NCBI RefSeq assembly: GCF_026343125.1
Contig: NZ_JAPEMB010000001.1
Coordinates: forward strand, 5,151,501 to 5,215,500
Origin: Streptomyces sp. NBC_00094
Lineage (GTDB): Bacteria > Actinomycetota > Actinomycetes > Streptomycetales > Streptomycetaceae
DNA: 64,000 nt
Direction: 5' to 3'
Shown: positions 7,019 through 15,243 of the stretch, one piece after another
Layout of the letters: the number at the start of each line of letters is the position of its first letter
Position numbering within the stretch: the stretch's first letter is position 1
Notes under the pieces: generated by a model
What the model was told of the DNA's origin: nothing
The model's input: the letters and a program-made list of their open reading frames with translations, nothing else
Database searches by the model: none
Made by a program: the position numbers and the translations under genes

Positions 7019-7723
7019 TCAGGCGTGCTGGTAGGCGACCAGCGAGATGCCGACGTAGTGGACGATGAAGGCCGCGAGGGTCAGCGAGTGGAAGACCTCG
7101 TGGAAGCCGAACCAGCGGGGTGAGGGGTTCGGGCGCTTCATGCCGTAGATGACGCCGCCCGCGCTGTAGAGCAGACCGCCGACGACGACGAGCACGAGGA
7201 CGGCGATGCCGCCGGTGCGCATGAAGTCCGGCAGGAAGAAGACCGCTGCCCAGCCCATCGCGATGTAGCAGGGCGTGTACAGCCAGCGGGGCGCGCCGAC
7301 CCAGAAGACGCGGAAGGCGATGCCGGCCGTCGCTGCCGCCCAGACCGCCCACATGAGCGGCTTCGCCGTCGAGTCGGGGAGCAGGAGCAGGGTCAGCGGG
7401 GTGTAGGTGCCCGCGATGATCAGGAAGATGTTGGCGTGGTCGAGGCGCCGCAGCACGGCCTCGCCGCGCGGTCCCCATTCGCCGCGGTGGTAGAGCGCGC
7501 TGATGCCGAAGAGCAGGCAGGCGGTGAGGACGTAGATCCCGCAGGCGATCCGGGCGCGGGGCGAGTCGGCGAGGGCCACGAGGACGACGCCCGCGACGAT
7601 CACGGCGGGGAACATGCCGGCGTGCAGCCATCCTCTGAGCCGCGGCTTCGGCGGGAGCGACGAGGGGCTATCGATCGACGGCGGATTCTCGATCGGGGTC
7701 ACTTCCGGTGTGGCTGCAGTCAT
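7019..7723 (-). CDS. TrhA / hemolysin III (PAQR superfamily) membrane protein
   Basis: This 234-residue protein has about seven hydrophobic segments after a Pro/Ser-rich N-terminus of about 30 residues. The family motifs are present: ISALYHRGEW with the conserved Ser and His, LRRLDHANIFLIIAGTYTPL, and near the C-terminus FGFHEVFHSLTLAAFIVHY, which together make the putative metal site of PAQR proteins. Members were named hemolysin III from Bacillus. E. coli and Bacillus homologues are now linked to membrane-lipid homeostasis. The start is the ATG at 7721-7723, divergent from pckG. A palindrome resembling a TetR-family operator lies 14 bp upstream of the start. Confidence 0.92.
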   Translation of the reverse strand: MTAATPEVTPIENPPSIDSPSSLPPKPRLRGWLHAGMFPAVIVAGVVLVALADSPRARIACGIYVLTACLLFGISALYHRGEWGPRGEAVLRRLDHANIFLIIAGTYTPLTLLLLPDSTAKPLMWAVWAAATAGIAFRVFWVGAPRWLYTPCYIAMGWAAVFFLPDFMRTGGIAVLVLVVVGGLLYSAGGVIYGMKRPNPSPRWFGFHEVFHSLTLAAFIVHYVGISLVAYQHA

Positions 7724-7736
7724 GAGACCGCATGGT

Positions 7737-7754
7737 ACCTACGCCCCCGTAGGT
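7737..7754. promoter_or_regulatory. Candidate TetR-type operator upstream of trhA
   Basis: ACCTACG (7737-7743) and CGTAGGT (7748-7754) form a perfect 7-4-7 inverted repeat, 14 bp from the trhA-like start codon in the trhA-pckG divergent region. The symmetry and spacing are typical of TetR-family operators. No TetR gene is in this window, so the regulator is unknown. Confidence 0.5.
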
Positions 7755-7920
7755 TCCGGATACGAGTGGCGATGCTCACGTGGGCGGCCCCCTGGACATA
7801 TGGGCGCTAACATCGGATGATCAAATGAGTGCGGTCGGCACCGGATGAGCAGCTACGAAGCATCCGGGTCGCGGCCCCCACGGGGCATACACCAAAAAAA
7901 CCCCTCAACAAGGAGCAATC

Positions 7921-9744
7921 GTGGCGCGCGACAACGCGGCTCCCACCACCGTCCCGACCCAGCACCAGGAGCTCGTCTCCTGGGTGAACGACATCGCCGA
8001 GATCACCCAGCCGGACAACATCGTCTGGTGCGACGGGTCCGAGGCCGAGTACGAGCGCCTGTGCGAGGAGCTCGTCGCCAAGGGGACCTTCACGAAGCTC
8101 GACCCGGTCAAGCGCCCGAACTCGTACTACGCGGCCTCCGACCCCTCCGACGTCGCGCGTGTCGAGGACCGGACGTACATCTGCTCCGAGAAGGAGGAGG
8201 ACGCGGGCCCGACGAACCACTGGAAGGCCCCGGCCGAGATGAAGGAGCTCTTCGCGGGCTCCGAGGGCATCTTCCGCGGCTCCATGCGCGGCCGCACCAT
8301 GTACGTCGTGCCCTTCTGCATGGGCCCGGTCGGCTCCCCGCTCTCCGCCATCGGCGTCGAGATCACGGACTCCGCGTACGTCGCCGTCTCCATGCGCACC
8401 ATGACCCGCATGGGACAGGCCGTCCTGGACGAGCTCGGCACCGACGGCTTCTTCGTCAAGGCCGTCCACACCCTCGGCGCTCCGCTGGAGGAGGGCCAGG
8501 AGGACGTGCCGTGGCCCTGCAACACCACCAAGTACATCTCGCACTTCCCCGAGAGCCGCGAGATCTGGTCGTACGGCTCGGGCTACGGCGGCAACGCCCT
8601 GCTCGGCAAGAAGTGCTACGCGCTCCGCATCGCCTCCGTCATGGCGCGTGACGAGGGCTGGCTCGCCGAGCACATGCTGATCCTCAAGCTCACCCCGCCG
8701 CAGGGCGAGTCGAAGTACGTCGCCGCCGCGTTCCCGTCCGCCTGTGGCAAGACCAACCTCGCCATGCTGGAGCCCACGATCTCCGGCTGGACGGTCGAGA
8801 CCATCGGCGACGACATCGCCTGGATGCGCTTCGGCGAGGACGGCCGCCTCTACGCGATCAACCCCGAGGCCGGCTTCTTCGGCGTCGCGCCCGGCACCGG
8901 CGAGCACACCAACGCCAACGCCATGAAGACCATGTGGGGCAACTCCGTCTTCACCAACGTCGCCCTCACGGACGACGGCGACGTGTGGTGGGAGGGGATG
9001 ACCGAGACGGCCCCCGCGCACCTCACGGACTGGAAGGGCAACGACTGGACGCCCGCGTCCGAGACGCCCGCCGCCCACCCGAACGCCCGCTTCACCGTCC
9101 CGGCCGGGCAGTGCCCGATCATCGCGCCGGAGTGGGAGGACCCGAAGGGCGTGCCGATCTCGGCGATCCTCTTCGGTGGCCGCCGCGCCTCCGCCGTCCC
9201 GCTGGTGACCGAGTCCTTCGACTGGAACCACGGCGTCTTCCTCGGTGCGAACGTCGCCTCCGAGAAGACCGCCGCCGCCGAGGGCAAGGTCGGCGAGCTG
9301 CGCCGCGACCCCTTCGCCATGCTGCCGTTCTGCGGCTACAACATGGGCGACTACATGGCCCACTGGGTCAAGGTCGGCGCGAACGCGGACGCCGCGAAGC
9401 TCCCGAAGATCTACTACGTGAACTGGTTCCGCAAGAACGACGCGGGCAAGTTCGTGTGGCCCGGCTTCGGCGAGAACAGCCGCGTCCTGAAGTGGATCGT
9501 CGAGCGCCTGGAGGGCAAGGCCGAGGGCGTCGAGACCCCGATCGGCATCCTGCCGACCCCGGAGTCCCTCGACACCGAGGGCCTGGACCTGCCGGCCGAG
9601 GACCTGGAGTTCCTCCTCAAGGTCGACCGTGACGTGTGGCGCGAAGAGGCCGCCCTCGTCCCCGACCACCTGAACACCTTCGGCGACCACACGCCGAAGG
9701 AACTGTGGGACCAGTACAACGCGCTCGTGGAGCGCCTGGGCTAG
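7921..9744 (+). CDS. pckG: Phosphoenolpyruvate carboxykinase (GTP)
   Basis: The GTG at 7921 follows AAGGAG by 6 nt and gives 607 residues, the usual size for the GTP-dependent enzyme. It converts oxaloacetate and GTP to PEP, CO2 and GDP in the cytosol. Key motifs: the P-loop F271-PSACGKTN279 with the hyper-reactive Cys275 that marks the GTP class (the ATP class lacks it), the [13 protein letters not shown] substrate region, and the C-terminal guanine-binding region [26 protein letters not shown]. It stands alone, between a divergent trhA-like gene and a strong terminator. In Streptomyces it links the TCA cycle to gluconeogenesis or acts in reverse as an anaplerotic step. Confidence 0.98.
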   Translation: MARDNAAPTTVPTQHQELVSWVNDIAEITQPDNIVWCDGSEAEYERLCEELVAKGTFTKLDPVKRPNSYYAASDPSDVARVEDRTYICSEKEEDAGPTNHWKAPAEMKELFAGSEGIFRGSMRGRTMYVVPFCMGPVGSPLSAIGVEITDSAYVAVSMRTMTRMGQAVLDELGTDGFFVKAVHTLGAPLEEGQEDVPWPCNTTKYISHFPESREIWSYGSGYGGNALLGKKCYALRIASVMARDEGWLAEHMLILKLTPPQGESKYVAAAFPSACGKTNLAMLEPTISGWTVETIGDDIAWMRFGEDGRLYAINPEAGFFGVAPGTGEHTNANAMKTMWGNSVFTNVALTDDGDVWWEGMTETAPAHLTDWKGNDWTPASETPAAHPNARFTVPAGQCPIIAPEWEDPKGVPISAILFGGRRASAVPLVTESFDWNHGVFLGANVASEKTAAAEGKVGELRRDPFAMLPFCGYNMGDYMAHWVKVGANADAAKLPKIYYVNWFRKNDAGKFVWPGFGENSRVLKWIVERLEGKAEGVETPIGILPTPESLDTEGLDLPAEDLEFLLKVDRDVWREEAALVPDHLNTFGDHTPKELWDQYNALVERLG

Positions 9745-9822
9745 TCCCCCCTGAAACTCGTGGTGGGTTGCCCCGAAACACCGCCCTGACCAGTGGGGTC
9801 ACGACGGCCCACCACGACGCAA

Positions 9823-9858
9823 CCGGCCCCCGGAGCCCCCTCAGGCTCCGGGGGCCGG
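9823..9858. terminator. Bidirectional terminator after pckG
   Basis: A perfect 15-bp stem (CCGGCCCCCGGAGCC at 9823-9837 and its complement at 9844-9858) with a 6-nt loop lies between pckG and the convergent operon whose last gene ends at 9882. Confidence 0.85.
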
Positions 9859-9881
9859 CGCATGTCCCGGGCCGGTGCCCG

Positions 9882-10472
9882 TCAGTTGCCGCGGCCCTCC
9901 ACGTACTCCGTGTGGGTGTGCTGGCGGATCTCCTCCGCCTCCTGGAGGGCGGTGGCGATCCGCGTCGCCTCCTCGTGGAGCGCGGCCAGCTGCCGTTCGA
10001 GGTGACTCTCCGGCGCCTCGGCGCCCGCGGTGAACCGCGACCACCACCGCGTCCGTACGAAGGTGTCGACGGACTCCGGGATGTCCTGGCGGACCGCCCG
10101 GGCCAGGACGTGCAGGTGGTCCGGGTCGCTCACCCAGCCCGGTTCGAGGAGCGCCTCGACCAGGGCGTCGAGCGCGGTGAGCCGCTCGCGCGGGGCCGGT
10201 GGCAGCTCCACCTCGGCCAGGTACGCGCGCAGGGCCGTGAAGTCGGTGCGCAGCGCTTCGAGCTGCTCGCCCGCGTCCGGGAAGTGCGGGGTGTCCGGGC
10301 GCTCGGGCGGGGCGATCAGCGCCCCCGCCGCGTACAGACCGACGACCACCAGCGGCCACAGCGCGCCCGCGGCGCCGGTGAGGGTGAGTGCGAGACCGGC
10401 CAGGCCGGCGGCGCTGCCCGTCAGGTTCTTGCGGGACTCGGCGTACCGCAGGAATCGGTTACTGGTAGCCAC
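9882..10472 (-). CDS. Membrane protein of the TelA/vWA operon, function unknown
   Basis: This is the last gene of a four-gene operon: a 196-residue protein that starts at the GTG at 10472 and overlaps the preceding gene by 14 bp. Near the N-terminus are basic residues (SNRFLRYAESRKN) and two close hydrophobic segments (about 20-50), then about 145 mostly helical residues with a long coiled-coil-like C-terminus (ERQLAALHEEATRIATALQEAEEIRQHTHTEYVEG). This suggests a membrane anchor with a cytoplasmic helical domain. I do not recognise a named family. Strict overlap with its neighbours argues for a shared complex. Confidence 0.82.
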   Translation of the reverse strand: MATSNRFLRYAESRKNLTGSAAGLAGLALTLTGAAGALWPLVVVGLYAAGALIAPPERPDTPHFPDAGEQLEALRTDFTALRAYLAEVELPPAPRERLTALDALVEALLEPGWVSDPDHLHVLARAVRQDIPESVDTFVRTRWWSRFTAGAEAPESHLERQLAALHEEATRIATALQEAEEIRQHTHTEYVEGRGN

Positions 10473-12144
10473 GGATCTCCTCGAAGGCGCCGTCGAGCGA
10501 CCCCTGCTGGGCGTCGAAGAGCTTGCCGCCGGTCAGGCTCGCGATGTGGTCGAGCTCGCCGCGGTCGGAGTCCCCGAAGAGGATCGGGAAGACCGGGGTG
10601 CGCTGCTGCTCGGCGGGGAGCGAGCGGTAGAAGGCGTCGAAGGCGGAGGCCGGATCGCCGTCGGTGTTCTCGCCGTCCGTCATCAGCACGATCGAGGTGA
10701 ACGTGTCACCGGGGGTCGTGCCGAGGAAGCGGTACGCCTCCTGGACGCTGGAGTAGATCGCGGTGCCGCCGGACGCCGAGAGCTTTCCGGCGTCGGTCCG
10801 GATCGCGTCGAGCGCCGCCCGGGGCGAGGCCGGGTCGACCGTGTGCGTACGGACCTCGTGCTGCTTCACCGTGGAGCCGAAGGGCATCAGGGTGACCTCC
10901 TCCCGGTCCCGGAAGTCGCCGGTGAGCTCGGCGAGCGCCGTCTTGAGCCGTTCGAGGCGCCCGCCCGCCATGGAGCCGGAGGTGTCGAGGACGTAGACCG
11001 TGCGGGAGGGCCTGCGCAGGGTGTTGTCGTACGCGTCGAGCAGACCGTCCGCGACGGCCCGGCTGCCGGGGAACGGCAGCTCGCGCCGCTGGTCCCGGGC
11101 GAGCGCGGCGGCCGGGTGGACGCCCGGGACGACCGGGCGGCGCAGGGTCGTCTCCGTGATCCGCCGCTGGGCGTCCGGGGTGCGCAGATAGGTGGTGAGC
11201 CGGCCCGCCGCCTCCTTCGCCTCGGCGCGGGCCGAGGTGAGCAGGGTGAACGGGTAGTCGGCGGTCACGACCCCGTCGGACGGCCGGATCACGGTGAGCT
11301 TCCCGGGCGCCGACAGCAGCACCGACTCGTAGTTGACCAGCGCGTCGACGTCGGTGCGGCGGCCGTAGGCGGTGGCGAGCCAGCCGGAGGATCCGGAGGT
11401 CAGCGTCTGCCCCGCGAAGAATTCCTTCAGCCGGGGCGTGGCCCGGGTGACGTCCTGAGCGGTGAGCGCGGACTGGGCGCCGGAGAGCCCCGAGGCCACC
11501 GAGACCAGCGCGGAGAAACCGGAGTTGGAGCGCATCGGGTCCGTCATGCCGTACGTCAGCTTCTTCTCGGCGACCGCCTTGTGCAGCTGCGACCAGGTGA
11601 CCTTCGCCGGATCCCAGCCCAGGCGGGTGACGGCGGCGGGCCGTATGCCGACAGCGACCGGCGAGGTCATGATCGGGGTCTCGCCGGTGATCCGCGCGGC
11701 CGTGTCCGGGCGGAGCCGCAGATAGTCGTTGGAGGAGAGCCAGATCGCGTCGTACGCCTTCTCCGCCTCGCCCGAGGCGATCTGCTCGACGGCGTCGAGG
11801 GTGCCGGCGTAGGTGGGACGGACGGTGACCCCGGTCGCCTTGCGGGCCTCTTCCAGTACGGGGGCCATGTCGGCCAGCTCGGAGGAGGCGAGGACCCGGA
11901 GGGTGCCGGACCAGTACCCCTTGCCGTACCGGTCGGGATCGGGGCCGCCCTGGCCGCCGACGGTGCTGTTGTCGATGGTGGAGCAGGCGCTGCCGGTCGC
12001 CGTGACGATCAGCGTGAGGGCCAGACCGGCGATCGTCCGGGCCAGGAGACGGGCGCGGCGGTGGGCGGCGGTGCGGAGGCGGGTGCCGGGGTGGGCGCCG
12101 GTGCGGGGCGCGGTGCCGGGTGTCGTGCGCGTGCGGGTCGTCAT
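10459..12144 (-). CDS. Lipoprotein with substrate-binding-protein domain fused to a vWA domain
   Basis: The ATG at 12144 (ATGA overlap with the upstream gene) gives 561 residues. The N-terminus is basic, followed by a hydrophobic segment and a lipobox-like end (IVTATGSAC), so the protein is probably lipid-anchored outside the membrane. Residues about 75-350 look like a periplasmic binding protein of the solute/molybdate type (LRVLASSELADMAPVLEEARKATGV, NSGFSALVSVASGL, PSDGVVTADYPFTLLT). Residues about 380-561 form a von Willebrand A domain with a full MIDAS: D387-TSGS, a later Thr, and MTDGEN. Similar fusions are known in Actinobacteria without an assigned role. The pairing suggests a ligand sensor linked to a metal-dependent adhesion module. 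Confidence 0.88.
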   Translation of the reverse strand: MTTRTRTTPGTAPRTGAHPGTRLRTAAHRRARLLARTIAGLALTLIVTATGSACSTIDNSTVGGQGGPDPDRYGKGYWSGTLRVLASSELADMAPVLEEARKATGVTVRPTYAGTLDAVEQIASGEAEKAYDAIWLSSNDYLRLRPDTAARITGETPIMTSPVAVGIRPAAVTRLGWDPAKVTWSQLHKAVAEKKLTYGMTDPMRSNSGFSALVSVASGLSGAQSALTAQDVTRATPRLKEFFAGQTLTSGSSGWLATAYGRRTDVDALVNYESVLLSAPGKLTVIRPSDGVVTADYPFTLLTSARAEAKEAAGRLTTYLRTPDAQRRITETTLRRPVVPGVHPAAALARDQRRELPFPGSRAVADGLLDAYDNTLRRPSRTVYVLDTSGSMAGGRLERLKTALAELTGDFRDREEVTLMPFGSTVKQHEVRTHTVDPASPRAALDAIRTDAGKLSASGGTAIYSSVQEAYRFLGTTPGDTFTSIVLMTDGENTDGDPASAFDAFYRSLPAEQQRTPVFPILFGDSDRGELDHIASLTGGKLFDAQQGSLDGAFEEIRGYQ

Positions 12145-13361
12145 GCGAGGCCGCCACCCTCCAGGGCGCCGGTGCGGCGGCTGCGGTCCAGATGCGTGCT
12201 CGCCTGCTGGAGTTCCGAGGTCAGGGACCGGACCGTGGCCGCCATCGACTCCGTGGCCTGGACCTTGTACGTGTCGATGGCGTCGAGGGTCGAGTAGATC
12301 TGCTGGAACGCCGCCCGGAGCGCCTCCGTGCCCACCGCCGGGTTCTCCGCGATCCGCTGGATCTCGACGGCCTGCTCGGACAGCATCGAGGCGTTGGTGC
12401 GGATCAGATGGTCCGTCGTCGCCCGCAACACGTTCACCTGCTCCGTGACCGTCCGCTGGTGGTCCAGGGCGGTGGCGAGCATGACGGAGATCCGCAGCGC
12501 CGACAGTGTGGTGGTCGCCGCCCGTTCCACGCCCTTGATCAGCTCGTCGTTGTTCCGGCGGACCACGTCCATCGCCATGTACCCCTGCGCGCAGACGGCG
12601 AGTTGGGTCAGCAGGTCCTGGTGCTTCTGCCGGACCGGGAAGAGGACGTCGGCGCGCAGCGCGTCCGCCTGGGCCTGGTCCGGGGTGAGGGTGACGCGCT
12701 CCTCGACGGCCGCGTCGAGGGCCTCGGTGAGCACCACGTACTCCTGGAGCTTGCCCATGGTCTCCCACAGGCGGGCCCGCTCGGTGAGCAACGCGGCGTT
12801 GTCGCGCTCCAGTTCGTCCTGGCCGCCGCGCAGCGAGCCGACGATCCGGTTCAGAGTGGCCTGGGACGAGGCGTACTTGGCGACGTGGTCGCGCAGCTTG
12901 TTGCCGCCGGGGAGCTTGGCGAGCAGTCCCTTGATGCCCTTGCCGGGGGTGTCCCGGGGGTCCAGGTCCTCGACCGTGCGCCGGAGTTCGACGAGCGAGG
13001 AGCCGACCCGGTTCTGGGCGCTGCCGCCGGGAGTACCGCTGCCGAGCGAGCGGACCGTGCGGTCGAGCATCCGGTTCGACTGGTTGGCGGCGGAGCGCAT
13101 CTCGCCCGCGCCGAGCGCGGCGATCTCGCCGATGCGGCCCGAGAACTCGGGGGAGCGCGGGTCGAGTCCGGCGAGTGAGCCGACGTACTCGACGGCCCGC
13201 CGGGACATCTCCGTACGGGTGACCTCGTCCAGCGGGACGACGCCGGAGACCTGCTCGGCGCGGACGGGCGGCACCGGCTCGGGCGGGGTGAGGACGAGCG
13301 GGCTGTCGTTCCCGGGCGGTGTCAGGGCCATCGTTCTGGGGTCCTCGGGCTGCCTGGTCAT
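12141..13361 (-). CDS. TelA/KlaA-like toxic-anion-resistance family protein
   Basis: This 406-residue protein overlaps the genes on both sides by 4 bp. It is soluble and largely helical. Sequence landmarks of the TelA family are visible: LWETMGKLQEYVVLTEALDAAVE, LFPVRQKHQDLLTQLAVCAQGYMAMDVVRRNNDELIKGVERAATTTLSALRISVMLATALDHQRTVTEQVNVLRATTDHLIRTNA. The family was named for plasmid tellurite resistance, but most chromosomal members have no proven link to tellurite and often sit beside vWA or TerD-like proteins. Here both neighbours are predicted extracytoplasmic binding proteins, one with a vWA domain, so a membrane-linked stress-response complex is a better guess than simple detoxification. 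Confidence 0.9.
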   Translation of the reverse strand: MTRQPEDPRTMALTPPGNDSPLVLTPPEPVPPVRAEQVSGVVPLDEVTRTEMSRRAVEYVGSLAGLDPRSPEFSGRIGEIAALGAGEMRSAANQSNRMLDRTVRSLGSGTPGGSAQNRVGSSLVELRRTVEDLDPRDTPGKGIKGLLAKLPGGNKLRDHVAKYASSQATLNRIVGSLRGGQDELERDNAALLTERARLWETMGKLQEYVVLTEALDAAVEERVTLTPDQAQADALRADVLFPVRQKHQDLLTQLAVCAQGYMAMDVVRRNNDELIKGVERAATTTLSALRISVMLATALDHQRTVTEQVNVLRATTDHLIRTNASMLSEQAVEIQRIAENPAVGTEALRAAFQQIYSTLDAIDTYKVQATESMAATVRSLTSELQQASTHLDRSRRTGALEGGGLA

Positions 13362-14488
13362 GCGGTGTCCCCCTGGTCGCGGGCCCGCAGCGCCATCTCG
13401 TGCAGCACCTTGCCGGTGGGCACGGGCGCCTGGCGGACGCCGGTCAGTGTCTGGTTGAGGTAGGCGGTGTGCTGGGCGGTGGCGGTGGTGAACTCGTTCG
13501 CCGCGCCCTGCGGCCGGAAGCCGTGGCGGACCGCGAGCTTGCGCAACTCGGGGTCGGTGGAGAGGAGTTCGCCGAGCGCCCGGCCGTTCTCGGTGAGCGG
13601 TACGAGGGTGTGGTCGCTGTTGACGGTGGTGTCCGGGTAGAGGACGACGAGGTCTCCCATGGGCCGGCCGGCGAGGAGCTGGGCGGCGACCTGGGACTCG
13701 TACACCAGGACGAGCGGGTTGCCGACGCCGCTGACGAAGTCCCGGAACGGGGCGTCAGAGCCTGCCTGTTGGGCGCCCTGCACCTGGATCAGCTTGCGCA
13801 TCAGGGGCGCGGTGCGGGCCACGGCGGCCGTGTCGCCCGCGACCCGTCCGCCGTCGGCGACGTAGCTCGCGGCGGCCAGGTAGAGGGCGCCGGAGTTGGA
13901 GGCGACCGGATCGGTGGAGGTGATGAAGAGGGTGCCGCTCAGCTCCGCGTGGCCTGCGGAGCCCTTCAGTTGCTGCCAGGTCCGGTCCGCGCGGGCGGCG
14001 GCCAGGTAGGCGTCCATCTTCAGGGTGCCGGTCGTCCCGCGCGCGCCGAGGGTCGCGAGGCCGTTGCCGGCCAGGATCCGGGCGGCGGCGCTGTGGGCGA
14101 CGACGACGAGCGGCGAGTAGAAGGGCCGCAGCGGGGCGGTGGTCGCCTTGTCCTTCGCCGTCGCCTTCGCGCGGAGCCCGTCGGCGGGCCCCTTGGAGGA
14201 AGGGAAGGCGAAGTCGTAGCCCCCGAGGGGCAGTTCGTCCATGTCCCAGGACCCGGAGGTCTCGGTGCCCACGGTGAACCCCTTGGCGGCCAGCGCCTTC
14301 ACCACCTGCGGGTCGGCGAAGAACTCCGCCTTCTCCGACCCGATGACTCCTCGCACGGTCTTCGTTGCCGTGCCTGTGTCCTTGTCGCCGCCCGTCACGA
14401 GGACGGCGGCCACGCCGCCGAGGAGCAGGACGGCCAGGACGATTCCCAGGATGCGTCTCACGCGGGCAGCGTGCTCGCGGAAACCCAC
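13358..14488 (-). CDS. Membrane-anchored substrate-binding-protein-like protein, first gene of the TelA/vWA operon
   Basis: This 376-residue protein starts at a GTG (14488); a GTG eleven codons later is an alternative, since no strong ribosome site is visible. Residues 12-32 are a hydrophobic anchor (RILGIVLAVLLLGGVAAVLVT) preceded by arginines. The rest resembles an extracellular solute-binding fold: VRGVIGSEKAEFFADPQVVKALAAKGFTV, LPLGGYDFAFPSSKGPAD, ITSTDPVASNSGALYLAAASYVA, GNPLVLVYESQVAAQLL. It lacks a lipobox Cys, so it is likely held by the N-terminal helix. It overlaps the TelA-like gene by 4 bp. No permease or ATPase gene is nearby, so it is probably a sensor, not part of an ABC importer. 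Confidence 0.85.
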   Translation of the reverse strand: MGFREHAARVRRILGIVLAVLLLGGVAAVLVTGGDKDTGTATKTVRGVIGSEKAEFFADPQVVKALAAKGFTVGTETSGSWDMDELPLGGYDFAFPSSKGPADGLRAKATAKDKATTAPLRPFYSPLVVVAHSAAARILAGNGLATLGARGTTGTLKMDAYLAAARADRTWQQLKGSAGHAELSGTLFITSTDPVASNSGALYLAAASYVADGGRVAGDTAAVARTAPLMRKLIQVQGAQQAGSDAPFRDFVSGVGNPLVLVYESQVAAQLLAGRPMGDLVVLYPDTTVNSDHTLVPLTENGRALGELLSTDPELRKLAVRHGFRPQGAANEFTTATAQHTAYLNQTLTGVRQAPVPTGKVLHEMALRARDQGDTA

Positions 14489-14584
14489 ATTCCAGGGGGA
14501 GTTGGGTGTACGGGAGGTGAAGTGACGATCCCGGTACCGAACCGGAGCAGGGGGTGCCGGATGGGGGTCCTGCGGGGGGCGACG

Positions 14585-14712
14585 GAGACCCGCGGTGGGT
14601 GGCGGAGACCCCGCGGTGGTTGGCGGCCTTGCCCGCGTTGGGTGGCGCCCGGTCCGTGGGGGGTTGGCGGCCTTGCCCGCGGTGGGTTGGTGCCCGGTCC
14701 GCGGTGGGTGGC
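14585..14712. repeat. Degenerate GC-rich tandem repeat region
   Basis: Variants of CGCGGTGGGTGGCG, GGCGGCCTTGCCCGCG and GGCGCCCGGTCCGCGG recur in this intergenic stretch at irregular spacing. No convincing gene crosses it. It lies between the operon promoter side of the TelA cluster and the end of the 14752-15150 gene. Confidence 0.6.
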
Positions 14713-14713
14713 G

Positions 14714-14747
14714 CCCGGTCCGCGCGGTTCGTGCCGCGCGGACCGGG
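14714..14747 (-). terminator. Terminator hairpin after the 14752-15150 gene
   Basis: CCCGGTCCGCGCGG (14714-14727) pairs perfectly with 14734-14747 around a 6-nt loop, 5 bp beyond the stop codon of the minus-strand gene. Confidence 0.75.
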
Positions 14748-14751
14748 GCCG

Positions 14752-15150
14752 TCAGGGGGCGCCGACTGCCGCCAGGGTGGGTTCCCCGGCCAGCGCCGCG
14801 GTGTGCGCGTCCATGCGCTCGGCGGCGAGGATCGCGGCGGCCGTGTCGGCCCGGGAGGCGGCGACGACCAGCGCGCGGCCCGCGAGGGTGTGTGCCCTGC
14901 CGTGCAGCTCCCGGGCGGACGAGCCGCTCAGACCGGCGTGGCGGGCGGGCGGTGCGCCGCGCAGCCGTGCCACCTGGCGGGCGATGAGCTCGCCCGCCTC
15001 CGTGTCGCCGAGCTCGTCGGTGACGGCGAGCAGGGCGGAGAGGTGTCCGGCGAGCTGGATGTCCAGCTCCTCCTCGCGGGAGCGGTGCGGGTACGCGTGG
15101 GCGTCGTCGGCCATCCGGTGGACCGACTTGGTGCGGATCGGTTCGTACAT
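14752..15150 (-). CDS. Small conserved actinobacterial protein, function unknown
   Basis: The ATG at 15150 follows AGGAGG at ideal spacing and gives 132 residues (MYEPIRTKSVHRMADDAHAY). It has no signal peptide and no membrane segment. The middle is helical and Ala/Leu-rich (EEELDIQLAGHLSALLAVTDELGDTEAGELIARQVARLRG) and the C-terminus continues with ARELHGRAHTLAGRALVVAASRADTAAAILAAERMDAH. The family looks streptomycete-specific to me and has no assigned role. It has its own promoter: TAGGAT (read on the minus strand, 15180-15185) sits 30 bp upstream, and an inverted repeat occupies the spacer just behind it, so its expression is probably controlled. Confidence 0.82.
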   Translation of the reverse strand: MYEPIRTKSVHRMADDAHAYPHRSREEELDIQLAGHLSALLAVTDELGDTEAGELIARQVARLRGAPPARHAGLSGSSARELHGRAHTLAGRALVVAASRADTAAAILAAERMDAHTAALAGEPTLAAVGAP

Positions 15151-15179
15151 GGGATGGCCTCCTGAGTGCTCTGGAACCA

Positions 15180-15202
15180 TCCTAGCTTAGATTCGGTCTA
15201 AA
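15180..15202 (-). promoter_or_regulatory. Promoter with TTAGA-N5-TCTAA inverted repeat
   Basis: Reading the minus strand, TAGGAT (15185-15180) is a good -10 hexamer. Directly upstream, TTAGA and TCTAA (15188-15202, 5-bp spacer) form a perfect 5-5-5 palindrome in the -10/-35 spacer. A repressor bound here would block RNA polymerase. The identity of the regulator is not evident. Confidence 0.5.
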
Positions 15203-15243
15203 GTTGAGCCACGTCCGGCCAAGATAGGGGGGTGGGTCGGGCC

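Noticed and set aside
9882-14488. ABC importer operon
   Set aside because: Two binding-protein-like genes suggested it, but no permease or transport ATPase gene is present, and the vWA and TelA partners point elsewhere.
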